From positions 41,349 through 105,348 of the forward strand of contig JAGFNK010000162.1 in the NCBI GenBank assembly GCA_025769875.1: a stretch of DNA of 64,000 nt. Direction: 5' to 3'. Of this stretch, positions 12,715 through 23,919 are shown piece by piece. Under the pieces are notes generated by a model. The model was given only the letters and a program-made list of their open reading frames with translations, made no database searches and was not told the origin of the DNA. The stretch is from Russula earlei (taxonomy: Eukaryota > Basidiomycota > Agaricomycetes > Russulales > Russulaceae). Made by a program: the position numbers and the translations under genes. Within the stretch, counting starts at the first letter, position 1; every line of letters begins with the position of its first letter.

Positions 12715-13475
12715 TGTTGGAGCTGGAAGAATTATAACTCAGTCTTGTGTATGAAAGACTGTATTGGTTAGTAAGCTAACCTGTAAGGATTATAACTATG
12801 TATAGTAGCCTTGTACAAAGCTGGAGCTGCGGAAGTCGCAGCGTCGCAAGCACACGTATTACATGAGCGTGAATTTGAGTCTCCGCTCTGTGATTCGTGA
12901 GGTGAGTCTGCGACTTCGTGCCGTCGCTCCTCTGGTAATCCTGCCTAACTCTTGTCACTCATTTCTATAAATGCCCCATATTTATGGTTCTGTCCCTGAG
13001 ATCAATTGGACTGCTGATAATGGAAAACTCATCTGGTGGCAGACATGACAAGATAATCGGATATTTGCTCGAAAGTCACGCTCTAGTGAGGGTGACAGCG
13101 GAGACTCAAATTCACGCTCATGTAATACGCTGTGCTGCGACGCTGCGACTTCCGCAGCTCCAGCTTGTAAAAGAGTGTAGTACTGACCTCAGTCTTGTGT
13201 ATGAAAGGGAAAATGAACAACAACTACTATCCCTGCATCCCCATTCTCATTCGGACACCATCGAATTATCATGTATCTCTTACTCAACAACTACAGTACT
13301 TTGAATACTGTATATAGTACCTTCTATCTACATGCCCAATAAATTTTTTTGATAAAAGCTGTTTGTAGTGAAATTGAAAAATGGCTGTTTGTCACGCTTG
13401 CCGACCGATGCCGTGTTCTAATTAATTCATACGTACAGTCCGGCTTTGTCCGTTCACACGCCACCTGGCACGCCC
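12715..13475 (-). repeat. old diverged LTR related to the LTR of the 50.8-kb Copia element, interrupted by a fold-back element
   Basis: Read on the minus strand, this segment matches both ends of the 250-bp LTR at 50787-51036. The TGTTGGAGCT end lies at 12715. It is followed by the CTCAGTCTTGTGTATGAAAG repeat and TATTGGTTAGT. The other end (TAATTAATTCATACGTACAG, then TCCG-GTCCGTTC) lies near 13416-13455. Divergence is high and about 200 bp between 13205 and 13410 have no counterpart, so it is either a relative of that family or an old copy with a further insertion. No clear target-site duplication is left. Confidence 0.6.
12818..13166. mobile_element. fold-back/MITE-like element with about 75-bp terminal inverted repeats
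   Basis: The left end (AAGCTGGAGCTGCGGAAGTC) and the right end (GACTTCCGCAGCTCCAGCTT) are perfect inverted copies. The inverted repeat extends through TATTACATGAGCGTGAATTTGAGTCTCCGCT with a few indels, about 75 bp in all. The element sits inside the old LTR relic, whose sequence resumes on either side. Flanks TTGTACAAA and TTGTAAAAG could be a decayed 9-bp target duplication, which would suit a Mutator-like element. The internal 200 bp encode nothing. Confidence 0.65.
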
Positions 13476-13998
13476 ACGTCATTGGAGCGTAAACGACATG
13501 AGCGTCATGTACTACACCGATACCTTTGCTTCGTCATGATACAGGTTTTCCCTGCTTCTCAGCGCTCATTGATTTCACTTCTGTTGGTGGAAATGAGCCC
13601 GTGAGTCAGGTGTACAGACGTAGAGCTGGCAGGATCTGGCGTGGCCTGCTGTGCCGGTTGAACTGTACGTATTGTTGAGTTCCGCAAGCCTCATGTCCTG
13701 TAATGATTTTAGTCTGAAGATGTTTCTAGAGGTGGCCTTCCATTGCGGCCCACAACGAACGTTTGCGATCCACTCTCGCCAAGACACTGATTGTGTCAGA
13801 GGGAGAATCAGAACACGATTGAGGGGCATGCAGTTGATGAAATAAGAGCAGGTCAAGCCCGAGGAACCACTAGCGTGTGCTGCATTGCTCTGGCCTGTGC
13901 TAGGTAGGCCCAGCTGCCAGACGTCCATTTTACGCTACACGAGGTTGAGTGCAGTCCTTATCCTTCCTTCCCCTCTCCTTCACCCTCAGGCCTCTACG

Positions 13999-15387
13999 AT
14001 GATCGTCGTCGCTCTTGCCATTCTCGCTTCTACCCGCGCATCCCCTCTTGGGAAAACGTCACCACCTCTCGTCTCTCTCGACCAACTTCATGTCCGGGCA
14101 CCCTCATGCGATAACCCTCACGGGTGCAGGTCACTCTGGAACATCATATGGAGCTGTGCCGTCACTATCCTCCTTTGCACATGGGTCTCCGTCCACCCAA
14201 ACGTCCCAGGCCCTGAGGAGACGTGGCCTCGAGTCGTAGTGCGACGCATGGGGCTCATGCTTGCTGCCATTTTTGCTCCAGAAATCATGATTATATGGGC
14301 GTTGAGACAACGACTGACCGCGGCTGAATTAGCAGAGAGATACAAAGGTGAGTTTTGAACGCTGAGCACAATGTGCAATACCAACAATCTAACCCTAGGA
14401 GAGGGATGGACGATCACGCACGGATTCTTCGCGGTCATGGGAGGATTCATGGAATATGAAGGAAACAGGCCTATCCGAGTGCTGTTACCGGGACAGCTCG
14501 ATTCCTATTCTCTGACGGGGAACGGCGACTTCCCAAGAATCGCGAAAGCGGAGATCGAGGACAGGAGCAAGGCAGATGCCATCTCAAAATCCATTGTCGT
14601 CCTGCAAACCGGATGGTTTATTGCGCAATGCATGGCGCGAGGGGTCCAAGGCCTACCGGTCACGGAACTGGAGCTGGTCACGGTCGCCTTCGCGACCCTG
14701 AATTTCGTGATGTACCTCCTGTGGTGGAACAAGCCTCTGAACGTACAATGTGGGGTGCGAGTGTACAAGAAACGACAAACGGGAAAGGGCGGTGAGGATG
14801 TGGATGGTAAAGTTGGCAATCCAGTTGGATTTTGGGTCGCACTTAGAGACGCACTTGGAAAGCTTCCAGCTGCAATTGTCCGTGGACCGTCGATTCCTGG
14901 AGCCACGGACCAGGGTGACCCATGGTTTTTCCGTGTCATAACGTGGCCCATCTTGAAGCCCGCTTGGGTTTTGAGTGGCGATGATGAGTATGATGGCTTG
15001 ATGAGGGTCGGCACGTTTTATGCTGGCAAACGGGTCACTGGCAAGGAGCTTCTCACAGCGCTCATGGTGACTGCCGTTGCGTTGGCCTTTGGGAGTATTC
15101 ACTGCATTGGATGGTCATTCGCTTTTCCCGCAACTGCAGAGCGTACCCTCTGGCGTGTTGCTTCAGCTTCCATGACTATCATCCCAGTTCCGTTACTTAT
15201 CTCGATATTCATCATCGCGTTCCAGAAAGTCCATGACACCCTTGGGTTTTTTACTATATGTACTTTGATGGCCCTTTATATGCTTGCCCGATTGGTTTTG
15301 GTTGTACTCCCCCTCCTAAGTCTCAGATCACTTCCTCCTGCAGCCTACCATGTTGTACACTGGACTTCACTCATCCCTCATGTATAA
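13999..15387 (+). CDS. orphan polytop membrane protein of Agaricomycetes
   Basis: I know the family only as a frequent, unnamed one in mushroom genomes. Two exons, 13999-14347 and 14399-15387, give 445 residues; the 51-bp intron has GTGAGT and CCCTAG borders. The start ATG begins a signal-like hydrophobic segment (MIVVALAILAS). Family landmarks: GCRSLWNIIWSCAVTI near residue 45, WVSVHPNVPGPEE, GEGWTITHGFFAVMGGF after the intron, a central FVMYLLWWNKPLNVQ, and the C-terminal HWTSLIPHV. There are about six to seven hydrophobic segments (near 45-60, 90-110, 195-210, 225-240, 350-370, 385-405, 415-435). Upstream ATGs in the same frame from 13885 are less likely. Function is unknown. Confidence 0.85.
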
Positions 15388-16135
15388 TCCACACTCTACA
15401 ACTGACCCATCATGATGCCTTGCCACCACACACAATGGTTACATAACTCTTGATAGGACAAGTATTCTAGGTGGACGAGATCACAGTTGTGTGGTCCTCC
15501 ATGCAGATGAAGTGAATAATGAGATGTGTGGAATGTAAGGCAGCAGATGAGGGGCAATATGCAATGCAGACTACTAATGGTGCTGATCCCTGGTGACCCA
15601 TGATGTCATCTATCCATGTCATGCTGGCCTGATCATCAAAGAAGTTATTTTACAAACATATTCTGACCAACACAATTGCACCAAGTTATGAATGGGATTG
15701 TCAAGAAGCTCTAAATGAATTGTACAAAGTGATGACCTGAGTGAAGCTCAGAAGCCATTGTTGTTATTCACAGTGCACAAGCAAGTGCCTTCCATAGGAA
15801 AAGTACATCATAGCAGGCTAGAAATGTGAAGACTCAACTAGAGAATACTTGAAATGAGCAGTTTAGTCTTGCTGATGCAATAATGAGCCACAATCAAAAA
15901 GGGCTGATGGAGAGCATGAGAACATGGTGTAAGCTTGTCAGAAATTTGGGGGGCCATTATAATATTATTATAATCTCATTATAATGGCCTCCCAAATTTC
16001 CAACACTGTTCAAAACACTGCAGACCCATAATAGTGTCAGCTGAAGAGACATGTACCAAAATCAAAACCAAGTTATATTGCAGCTTTGGCAATGTATTCT
16101 GTGAATGCCTTTTAGTCTTTGTCAAGGTCTTTCAG
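15388..16135. other. AT-rich, CpG-poor stretch with a 21-bp hairpin, probable transposon relic
   Basis: No gene is visible. The composition (few CpG, many TG/CA) matches the decayed transposons at 31-44 kb and differs from flanking genes. At 15942-15962 and 15979-15999 lies a near-perfect inverted repeat (AAATTTGGGGGGCCATTATAA against its complement). A short plus-strand reading around 15700 (WDCQEALNELYKVMT) resembles the region between reverse transcriptase and RNase H in Ty3/Gypsy elements, but it is too short to rely on. Confidence 0.4.
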
Positions 16136-17782
16136 AGCTTTAGAGATGCATTGGTATCACAAAGCAACCAGAGCCGAGCCTGGACTAAGCAAGGCCGGAC
16201 CCAATGAGGGGCCAAATGATGCAGCAGATGTCCGGAGGGGCCGCATCCTAACCCTGGACTGACGAGACGGGATGGGCTAACGTCGTTCAACCTAGAGTCG
16301 AAAATCTCCCGTGGACGATGCCGTCGTCGGGAAATGGGCGGGGGATATGAGCCCCCCCCCAGGTAGAAAGCCCGACTTTTCCCCTTCCTTCCCTCTCTCT
16401 CTCTCTCACTTATACTTATACATAGCTCTGAGCACAACCCGTCGAGCTCCCCATGGTGCACGTCTGCGTTTTTGATCCACGCGAGAGGGGGGAGAGATCA
16501 CCGACGAAGATGGCCAGGATACGAGCCCGGCGGAAAAAGCTTCGGGCTTAGATCTGATCGGGAGAAGAAGAAAGAAGTGGGTTGTGTCACGCGTGCCCAA
16601 GGAAGAGCGGCCTGTCCCCGCATTTACGTACTACATGTGATATCCATCGTCACGAACGACGCATGCATCGGGCCTGTGATGGTTGTGAGAGAAGAGGATG
16701 TTTATGTTTCGAACATACTGCCCGGCTATATGGCAGGTAGGCTTCCGAGAGCCCTCTGTCCCCGCTCGTGCACTGATACACGAGTGGCAGGGGTTCCCCA
16801 TGTTCGCAAAAAGCCGTGGAGGATACTTGTGAACAACGGGAATAGATGGCTTTGCCCGGACGCATCCAAAATCCCACTGCATGCGGTTCATTGTTTCGCT
16901 GGATTCGAAAAGGTAACCAACAGTGTGACCTCGGGCAAGTTTGCCTTGTATGACAGGGCACGCGAGCATGGTCTTCTTCCCAGATTCGGGGCGCCCCTTC
17001 CATGTTCAGGTTGGGGGTTTCGTTCCATGGATGATCTGTGATTGGAGGTAGATGCGATTGCGATTGAGGAACGAGAGATGGACCAGGGATCAATTTAAGG
17101 AGCTCGGACATCTCTTTCTGGTACTGTACTTGGCTACATTCATGCCAGAGGGGAGTTTGAAAACAGCTCGGAAGGAGTTTTGAATGTAATGCATGACCCG
17201 AAGAGGCCGATGCAAGTTCAGGTGGTTGAGACGAATAGACATGTCACCGTGTCTCATTCCCCTGTGTCGTGGGAGTGTGTTGGGGATCGGGGGTAGGAGG
17301 GAAATAGAATATAGGTCCACATTAAAGCCGAGCACTCCAGTCATCCCCGGTCGTAGCCGCTGTCCGGCGGGATTAGAAAGATGATATAGAGATGACGGGA
17401 GGGATGCTCTGTGTTCATCCTGACAGCCAGATAAAGGGTTAGATGTCTCGTCCTCGTCCCGGCGGTGAAAACGTTACACGTGATAGTCGTGGTCAGGGGT
17501 TGGGAACCCCGTGAGGTGGTTCGATCAAGCAAGGGTGCATCCCATTGAAAGAGAGGCTGTAAGTCCAAGTCAAGATAAAGGAGGAATTTGCCCACTTTTT
17601 GCTGACGTCGTGTCAATATACGATCGATTGACAATTAATATCGGCGGACACCTCAAACGCGGGTGAAGAATACCCGCATGCGGATAGCCGTGGGAAGAAA
17701 TCACACCACGGTTATGATGTAATTTGTAGACGACTCGCCGCTCAGGCAGAGACAACAACTCATTCGAAACAAACAGAGCAAG
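16136..17782. other. region between the orphan membrane gene and YVH1, no supported gene
   Basis: Overlapping open frames lie on both strands (for example 16472-17041 plus; 16650-17111, 17090-17344 and 17341-17634 minus). None shows a known domain. The minus-strand pieces near 17345-16650 could be exons of one small gene, because a donor- and acceptor-like spacing exists, but no chain of exons can be proven. A CT microsatellite lies at 16390-16409. Confidence 0.35.
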
Positions 17783-19788
17783 TCATACAATCTCATCAAC
17801 TTTAGATCGGTGAATGCAGAAGCCCTGAGGGCAGATAAGCCCATCAGTGGGCAAGAACAAGTGACTGCTAGCGTGTGACCCACCGGGACCACCCATGCTT
17901 TGCAATTGCAACGTGAACCAGCCCAGTCATAGTTTCCTAGCTTTGCGCCACATTTCTTGTTCGGACATGTTATCTTCCCTGCCAGTTTCCCGTCTTCTAG
18001 AAAAAACTCCATCCATTTCATCTAGTGGAGAAATGAAAACCCGTGACTTATGGCTCAAACTTGTCTACTTACAGGCTCGACAAAATATCCAGAGCACTTC
18101 GGATTCATCAGGATGGGCGGGCTTATGCTAGATTTGTCCATCACCCGCGTAGCCGTGTTTAGGGGTGTCATGGACAAACCACCAGGAGCCCGTAAAGCTG
18201 CTAGCTTGGGATTCGCATGTAACTGCGCTGCGAGGTCGGCACCGTGCTGAAGGGTTCCCGCGCCCGTAGACGCAGCGGAATGAGCCGGCGGTGGGCGGCT
18301 CTTACCCGTGGTATCTTGATTCTCAGAGACGGTATCAGAAGTCACGGGTGCAGGAGATGGAGGAGCTGTGTTCGCGGTGGGGATTCCACCCGTCCTAGGA
18401 GCGGGTGCAGAGGCAGAGGGACCTGTGGTGGACCCAACAGATTCGTCGTCGTCGCTATCCAGTGCCGACATCGACAGGCTACCTGAAATACCAGTGGAAA
18501 AATCCGGCGAGCAGGCGAGATCTGAGGTCGGTTCCGAATGAACCACTCCGTCGCGGTTGGGCATGGGCCGCTTGGCCCGTGGGCAGGTCGCTCTCTTGAT
18601 CAGTCCTTTTAACCTCCTCATCGTCGTCGATGGTCGGCACGGGCGATGAAACTGCCAGGCTAGAAAGTCCATTACTGCCTTCGACGGGCGACAACGGCGA
18701 GGGACGGGTAGGACCCGAGGAGGAGCCCAGACGTGGTCGTGAAATGCCTAGCGCACCACCAGACGGGCGTCGAGACGACGAAGAGGAGGGTCGACGAGGA
18801 GCAACATCGTTGGTCGACGGACGCCTTGAAGAGGCGGGCGAGAATGCGACGACCGGCGTTGGCGGCCCCAGTTGCCCGTGGTCGAGCATATGTTCGCGAT
18901 TTGCGAGCTCAGTTCTGAAGATGAAACCCTCTGAGGGTCGTTATTCAGACGACGTCAGGATGCGTCTCACCGACACATCTTGCAACGAATGCGTCTCCTG
19001 GGTCCACCGGGGGTAGCAGGTGCCGAGTCTGTCGGCGTACGGGGAAACTTTGCAAACATATCGGTTTCCGGGAAAGAACCGTCTCCGTCTATGACGAACT
19101 TTAGTGTAAGGCAGTCGAGAGACGATGCAAAAATGATGCTACTCAGAATTTCCTCCACCGCCCTTTCCAAGTAGAACATTCGAGTGGCCTTATCGCGCCT
19201 CGATACCTTTGTAGGAAGCTTGGTGAAATATCATGAGTTGAGTCATGAATCCTGAGTTCGGCCTAGGAGAGGTGAACAAGGAACGACATCAAGTAAATGC
19301 GGCGTACTCTATGTTGGGCCTGACCTTCCTGATGAGATCCAACGCCGCGATAGTGTCGATGTTCTGTGAATACATAAGGTACGCTGCGGCGACCGCGACA
19401 CTGCGACCTGCAGTGCAAAAGTTGCGGCTAAGGGTAGTGATATGTAATACAAGGATACCCACTCATTCCAGCCTGACAGTGGACAAGAACGCCTCTATCC
19501 ATGTCGATCTGAGCTTGTATGAATGTTATTGCAGGGATCAGATGCTGGAGTACATCCTCCTCCTCCACGTCGTCCAAGGGAATCTGGTGGTGGATGAAGG
19601 TCTAGCGTCGAAAGACCAAAAGTTGAGGCACAGATCAGGTTAATGAGAAACGTAGGGTATACCTCCGGGATAGAGATCCTTCCCCTCATCACAGTCAGAA
19701 CGCTTTGAATGTTGCTCGCTCTGAGATTATTAGCATCTTTTGCGCTGCGGAAGTCTCCTATCCAGAGACCAGGTATGATCTGGTCCAT
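17783..19788 (-). CDS. YVH1: dual-specificity protein phosphatase YVH1 (DUSP12 type), with an apparent +1 frameshift
   Basis: YVH1 is needed for 60S ribosome maturation, where it releases Mrt4 so that the stalk can assemble, and it has a C-terminal zinc-binding domain. Exons: 19788-19663, 19601-19463, 19407-19308, 19262-18971, from 18914 through a poorly resolved intron near 18480-18545 to 18073, 18021-17884 and 17824-17783. The N-terminus is MDQIIPGLWIGDFRSA. The phosphatase loop is VHCQAGM-SRS, split by an intron. IRKVRPNIEPNSGFMTQL and KATRMFYLERAVEEIL follow. The zinc domain shows RIRCKMCR, REHMLDHG, CPNKKCGAKLGNYDWAG and GFCIHRSKVDEI before TGA. Around 19206-19211 the frame shifts between ASYK and RRDKAT by one extra base with no usable intron. 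The middle is a long Ser/Pro linker. The gene is either sequenced with an error there or is inactive. Confidence 0.85.
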
Positions 19789-20117
19789 AGAGTGATTGAT
19801 GGTTGAGGGCAGGGGGCTGTGACATTGGAGAGCATCGGGAGGTGGAGACCCTTTATAATCTTATCTCATATTTGTACCCGACAAACAACCGTGAGTGGAT
19901 CTCCTGACCATGATTCGGCGAACACACCATTCAACTCTTCTTGATCATCCGATGAAGAGGTTGTAGTCATGGAAACCGCGTCCGTCGTGAGTGAAACGTC
20001 GACAAACTACAACGTACATGAAGGGTTTGTGCTATGAATACAGTCATATCTTTACAACCTAAGGCGTCGAGCCTTGAGCCTCTGGCCCTCAAGGCCGGCG
20101 CTCGTCATATTATTCTA

Positions 20118-20922
20118 CATCACTTTCGTGGGGCGTAGGCGTAGGTCGCGCCCGACGGCACGTGTGCATGGGATGGTGCCGTGCTGGGCGGGGGTACTAT
20201 GCGATACGGATGCATCCTCACACCTTTACCGAGAACCGTTCCATGGCCGACGGATTCGCTCCAGCGCCGGGCCGACCACCAATATCGGTACACCCGGCTT
20301 GATTCCGGCCAAAGCATCGGGGGAGGAGACCATCCTGGGTGCGCCCGACGCGTTCGATGGGCTCGTCGAGAATAAAACGAGAGCGGCGTCCGCGGTTTCG
20401 AGAGAATCGGTCAGGACGAGGCGAACGTGTGGTTCCTGCGCCGCGGGATTCGTCTGATGCGCGTGGGGAGGCTGGACGGCCGCCGAACGGTACAAAGCGG
20501 ACGGGAGGGGGCCGGCGATGGACGGAGGAGGCGGGGGACACGGCGAGTTCAGGGACGTGGGCGAGGAAACGGACTCCCGCCGTCTGCGCTGCCAAGCCTG
20601 CGGGTCCTGCGATCGGTTTTGGCGATGTGAGAAGACGATCGCTCGATCAAGGACGAGCGAACGAACCGATTGATCGTTACATAGTGCGTGTATGCCCGGC
20701 AATGTCATTTTGTTGTGGGAACACCATGCATCGGGAGAGCCAGGGAACGCAGCGGCGGGAGGGTTGGGCGTTCGGGAACAAGAGAAGACATCGGCGCAGA
20801 TGGGGTGGGTGCACAGGTAGGAAAGTGGAGTCTAGACTTGAAGGAATCACGAGGGCGGGAAGGGGCGCGGGCTCGAGAGGAGTAAACACGACGGAGAGTT
20901 TAAGGGATGCATGAGATGACAC
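20118..20922 (-). CDS. orphan protein, tentative, at least two exons
   Basis: A tentative gene divergent from RPC19. From an ATG at 20922 the frame reads MSSHASLKLSVVFTPLEP. After a possible intron (GTAACG donor and GATCGCAG acceptor between about 20690 and 20600) a coding-like block reads PHVRLVLTDSLETADAALVLF and then PGVPILVVGPALE. The last block ends GVRMHPYRIVPPPSTAPSHA before TGA near 20118-20120. The blocks are in different frames and their joins could not be fixed, so exon borders are open. I do not recognise a domain. A plus-strand shadow at 20339-20914 is Arg-rich and less likely. Confidence 0.35.
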
Positions 20923-21212
20923 CGCGAGGCTTTATAGAGGCATGAACGAGAAGACGGCAGGCGAACGAAAAGAGAGATTAGCAATTGGCCAAGCGGGGAG
21001 AAGACGGGCTGGGTAGCGCTGGGCTATTGTGCGCCGTTTGTGTGGAGGTGGTGGACAAAGGGGAATGGTGGCATTGGCATTGTTCCTCGAAAATGAGGGG
21101 CGTAAGCGGTAGGTGAAAGATCGCGAGGACGAACGATAAAGTTATTGTTTTCCGGTTTCGCACGTTACCTCACCTCATTTCATTAAAACACCCCCCTCTC
21201 ATCAGAGTCATT

Positions 21213-21934
21213 ATGACAGAATCACGTCCAAAGATTCGTATTGTGAGCACGGCACTGTCACGCCACAGGTCAGGAAGCTCACATGCTCCATGACGATAAC
21301 GTTAGTTGCCAGGCGCGCAGTCGGACCTCTCCGCTGCAACGTATCAGATCCACAATGAGACCCACACGCTCGGCAACGCGCTTCGGTGGATGATCATGAA
21401 GAAGTAACCATCTCCTCTCTCCCCTCTCTCTATGGTTAGCTCAATTGTCTCCAGCCCAAAGGTCGAATTTTGCGGGTACAGGTGCTTATTGTTGATCGCC
21501 TCCCTTTTATCTCTTACGTCCCCAATTATGACTCCATTCTCATTCTATTCTGTCCCCTTCACGATCCCTAATCTGGTGGTTCCTCGACGGCTGCATTCCC
21601 TGAAGAAAAAATGCTGCTTGCTTTGCATTTCTCACGAGATCCGCTATGCTCTTTTGTTCTTTTTCAATCAGCGCTGCTGACAATGGTCCAGTGCCCCACA
21701 TCCGTCTGAAAATCATATCCAGATCCGGATACAGATGTACGGTATGAATTACCTCCGGTCGACCTCGCGTTTTGCGCCTTGCGCCTTACCATGTCGTCCC
21801 CAGACAACTTGTCATCGCTAACTGCGCTGCTTACTGCCCTGGATGACCTGGATACTCTCTTCGAGAGCATCGAAGACGCCTACAAGGCGAGTCTAGAGCA
21901 TGGCGATTTCGTGATTTGGGATGAGAAGCGATAG
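21213..21934 (+). CDS. RPC19: RNA polymerases I and III subunit AC19
   Basis: The AC19 subunit pairs with AC40 to form the alpha-like assembly platform of RNA polymerases I and III in the nucleus. Five exons (21213-21242, 21321-21403, 21455-21481, 21692-21741, 21804-21934) give 106 residues in frame. The core motif LSAATYQIHNETHTLGNALRW is split only at its edges: SDLSAATYQIHNET opens exon 2 and TLGNALRWMIMK ends it. NPKVEFCGY, HPSENHIQIRIQMY and a C-terminal helix LTALLTALDDLDTLFE follow. The exon 1/2 junction (GTGAGC donor, GCGCAG acceptor) is the least certain; it leaves a shorter N-terminal link than the usual KIRILPGASTDLS. The length fits the smaller fungal members. Two of the exons are under 35 bp. 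Confidence 0.88.
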
Positions 21935-23296
21935 GTTGAACTGGGTACATCATCGCTGATTTTGCGGCCTGGACTCTAATAACACGATTTTCATCTTTTT
22001 AGCGGCACCCCTTTTCTTGTTGGCCTTTTAGCGACAATACTGGGCTATGCTGTCAATATACCATCCGTCTTCGTCATGCCGCTTTTACCCGTTCGTCGTT
22101 CAAATAAGGGCAGGCAAGCATCGCATTGAGAAATGGTAATTCCGGTGTCTAACTGGTCATATGATGCACATCATGGGATACGGAATGGTGTCATGTTGAG
22201 GGTCTCAATGTTAGTAATGACCTCGATAACCATGGGAACAACGCGCTTAACGCGCGATCTGCTCAGTCGGCGAATGGCTTCCTAGTCTATATCTCGCGAG
22301 ATAATCTCAGCGCCTGTGACTCTATTAAAGACCCAGGCGTAGTTAAAGACCCAGGCTACACATCCGTCAACACGTGGTTCATTTCCTTGGAGTTTCGCGC
22401 AACGACACCACATGACGGGAGAAAGCCAGATACCTACTGGTATGTCGCGATCCCAAGGCGGAACGCATGCTATCCCGTAAGAAGCCAGGTGGTCCGATGA
22501 TGCTAAGATGTATTTGGAACGAACAAAGTTCCGCCATATTTGTTTGCATATGTGTGTCTACGAATTGCAACGAGCGGGAAAGGCAATGCAATGTACCTCG
22601 CTCGTGGTACATGGTCCGGAGAAATGCCCTTAATTCCGTGCTTTAAGCTTTATTCGGAGAACGGAGTTTCGCATCTGCCACGTCTCCATCAACGGTGCTA
22701 CTTGAGAGCCTTCATCGTACCCGCAAGATGCCTCCCTTGTATATCCTGATTAATACATGTCTCAATTTATCGTATACTAGAACAGAATCGAAAGGGCTCG
22801 TCAAGAGGCATCCGTTCAAGCCGAGGGTTCATCTCCAAAGAGAACCACCACAGCGACGGACAGGAACGTCCCCCAGCTTGGCGGTAGATGCAGGCGACTT
22901 CATGTTGCTGGGGATTGAGCTTGGGCAGAGCTCGAGCTCGTGGAGGTAACCGTCCCAGAATTCGAGATGTTGTGATCTGGCCCAAAACATCTAAAAACCA
23001 ACTATGCACGAGTCTCTCTTTCGTGCAGTAGGCGCCGACATTACAGTGCTAGGAAGTGGGTAGCGGGTAGCTCGTCTCCTTGTACGGTTGTGTCTTGTCA
23101 AGGGCAAATAACATCAATGGGGACAATATAAGCTAGTACAAAGGGTGAATTGAAGTTAGCATTGCATCTACGTGGGCCCGTAAATAAATGCACCGCACCG
23201 AAAACGATGACTTTAGCTGCGGATGTTAAATGCTTCCTGCATCTTAAAGTTGTTCAATTCGGATGCCCCCGGCGTTGTTGAACAAGCCCGCTGTGT
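21935..23296. other. intergenic, no supported gene
   Basis: 3' flank of RPC19 and about 1.3 kb of moderately AT-rich DNA. Short frames (22379-22612 minus, 22540-22749 plus, 22767-23009 minus) have no domain, and the composition is mixed, with some CpG-poor blocks, so decayed repeats may be present. Confidence 0.4.
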
Positions 23297-23580
23297 TCAT
23301 GAACAGGCTGTAAGCGTTGTCGACATCACTGAGGCGATGACGTTGTTCATCCCAACGCGCCAATCGTTCCAGTCATATACCGCCATAAGATAATCCGCAG
23401 GCCCAGACCATCTTGCGATCGCGCAAATACAGTCCTATACCAATAGAAAGAGGTTGGTAACGCGAAATTTGAAGAGACAGACACACGACACGCACATCAA
23501 CATCGCGATAGGGAGGACACCAACAGCTCAGTGTAACGCCAAGTGAGTACCTTGATCGATTGCATCTGAAGAGGATCCAT
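23297..23580 (-). CDS. small orphan gene whose start lies 4 bp from the Copia target site
   Basis: A two-exon reading on the minus strand: exon 1 is 23580-23551 (MDPLQMQSIK), with donor AAG/GTACTC. The intron ends CTATTGGTATAG and exon 2 is 23434-23297 (opening DCICAIARWSGPADYLMAVY), giving 55 residues. A different frame of the same exon gives DVDNAYSLFMNTAGLFNNAG down to a TAA near 23245, which also looks protein-like, so the true frame is uncertain. I do not recognise either version. The ATG is only 4 bp from the duplicated target site of the Copia element, so its native promoter now lies beyond a 4.8-kb insertion. Confidence 0.3.
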
Positions 23581-23589
23581 ATCTTATAA

Positions 23590-23849
23590 TGATGTAAATG
23601 TATGTTTTCGTTATATGTTTCACGCGCTCACGTATATATTGTATCCGCGATGAATATGTACGTTCCGTTTTGTTATGATCTCATACGACGTCATACATAA
23701 AATCATAAAAAACTACTTATAGTATATACTTCTGTGTACGATTACCAAGCCCGTAGCGTACTTGTGATTTAACTACGGCCCTCGCGTGGGCCCACACAAT
23801 TGAAGCGTTTTCTACCATTCCATTCCCGTCCCTGGCCCTTTTCTCACCA
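23590..23849 (+). repeat. 5' LTR of the 23.6-kb Copia element
   Basis: 260 bp, TG...CA ends, 259 of 260 positions identical to the 3' copy by eye. It abuts the target duplication on the left and the primer-binding site on the right. Confidence 0.95.
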
Positions 23850-23861
23850 GGTTATGGGCCC
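23850..23861 (+). promoter_or_regulatory. primer-binding site for half-tRNA of initiator Met
   Basis: GGTTATGGGCCC starts directly at the LTR end. Its complement GGGCCCATAACC is the anticodon arm of eukaryotic initiator tRNA-Met, including the CAU anticodon, not the tRNA 3' end. This is the arrangement known from Drosophila copia and yeast Ty5, where a tRNA cleaved in the anticodon loop primes reverse transcription. The tRNA sequence is from memory. Confidence 0.75.
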
Positions 23862-23919
23862 TGACTGTTGCCATTGACCAAACCAAAAAGACTACATTCA
23901 TTCACTTGTAACAACCACA

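Noticed and set aside
12640..12720. GACCGGCGTGGCCGAGTT as the start of a tRNA-Leu or tRNA-Ser.
   Set aside because: Only the D-arm-like start matches; no anticodon or T stem can be folded downstream.
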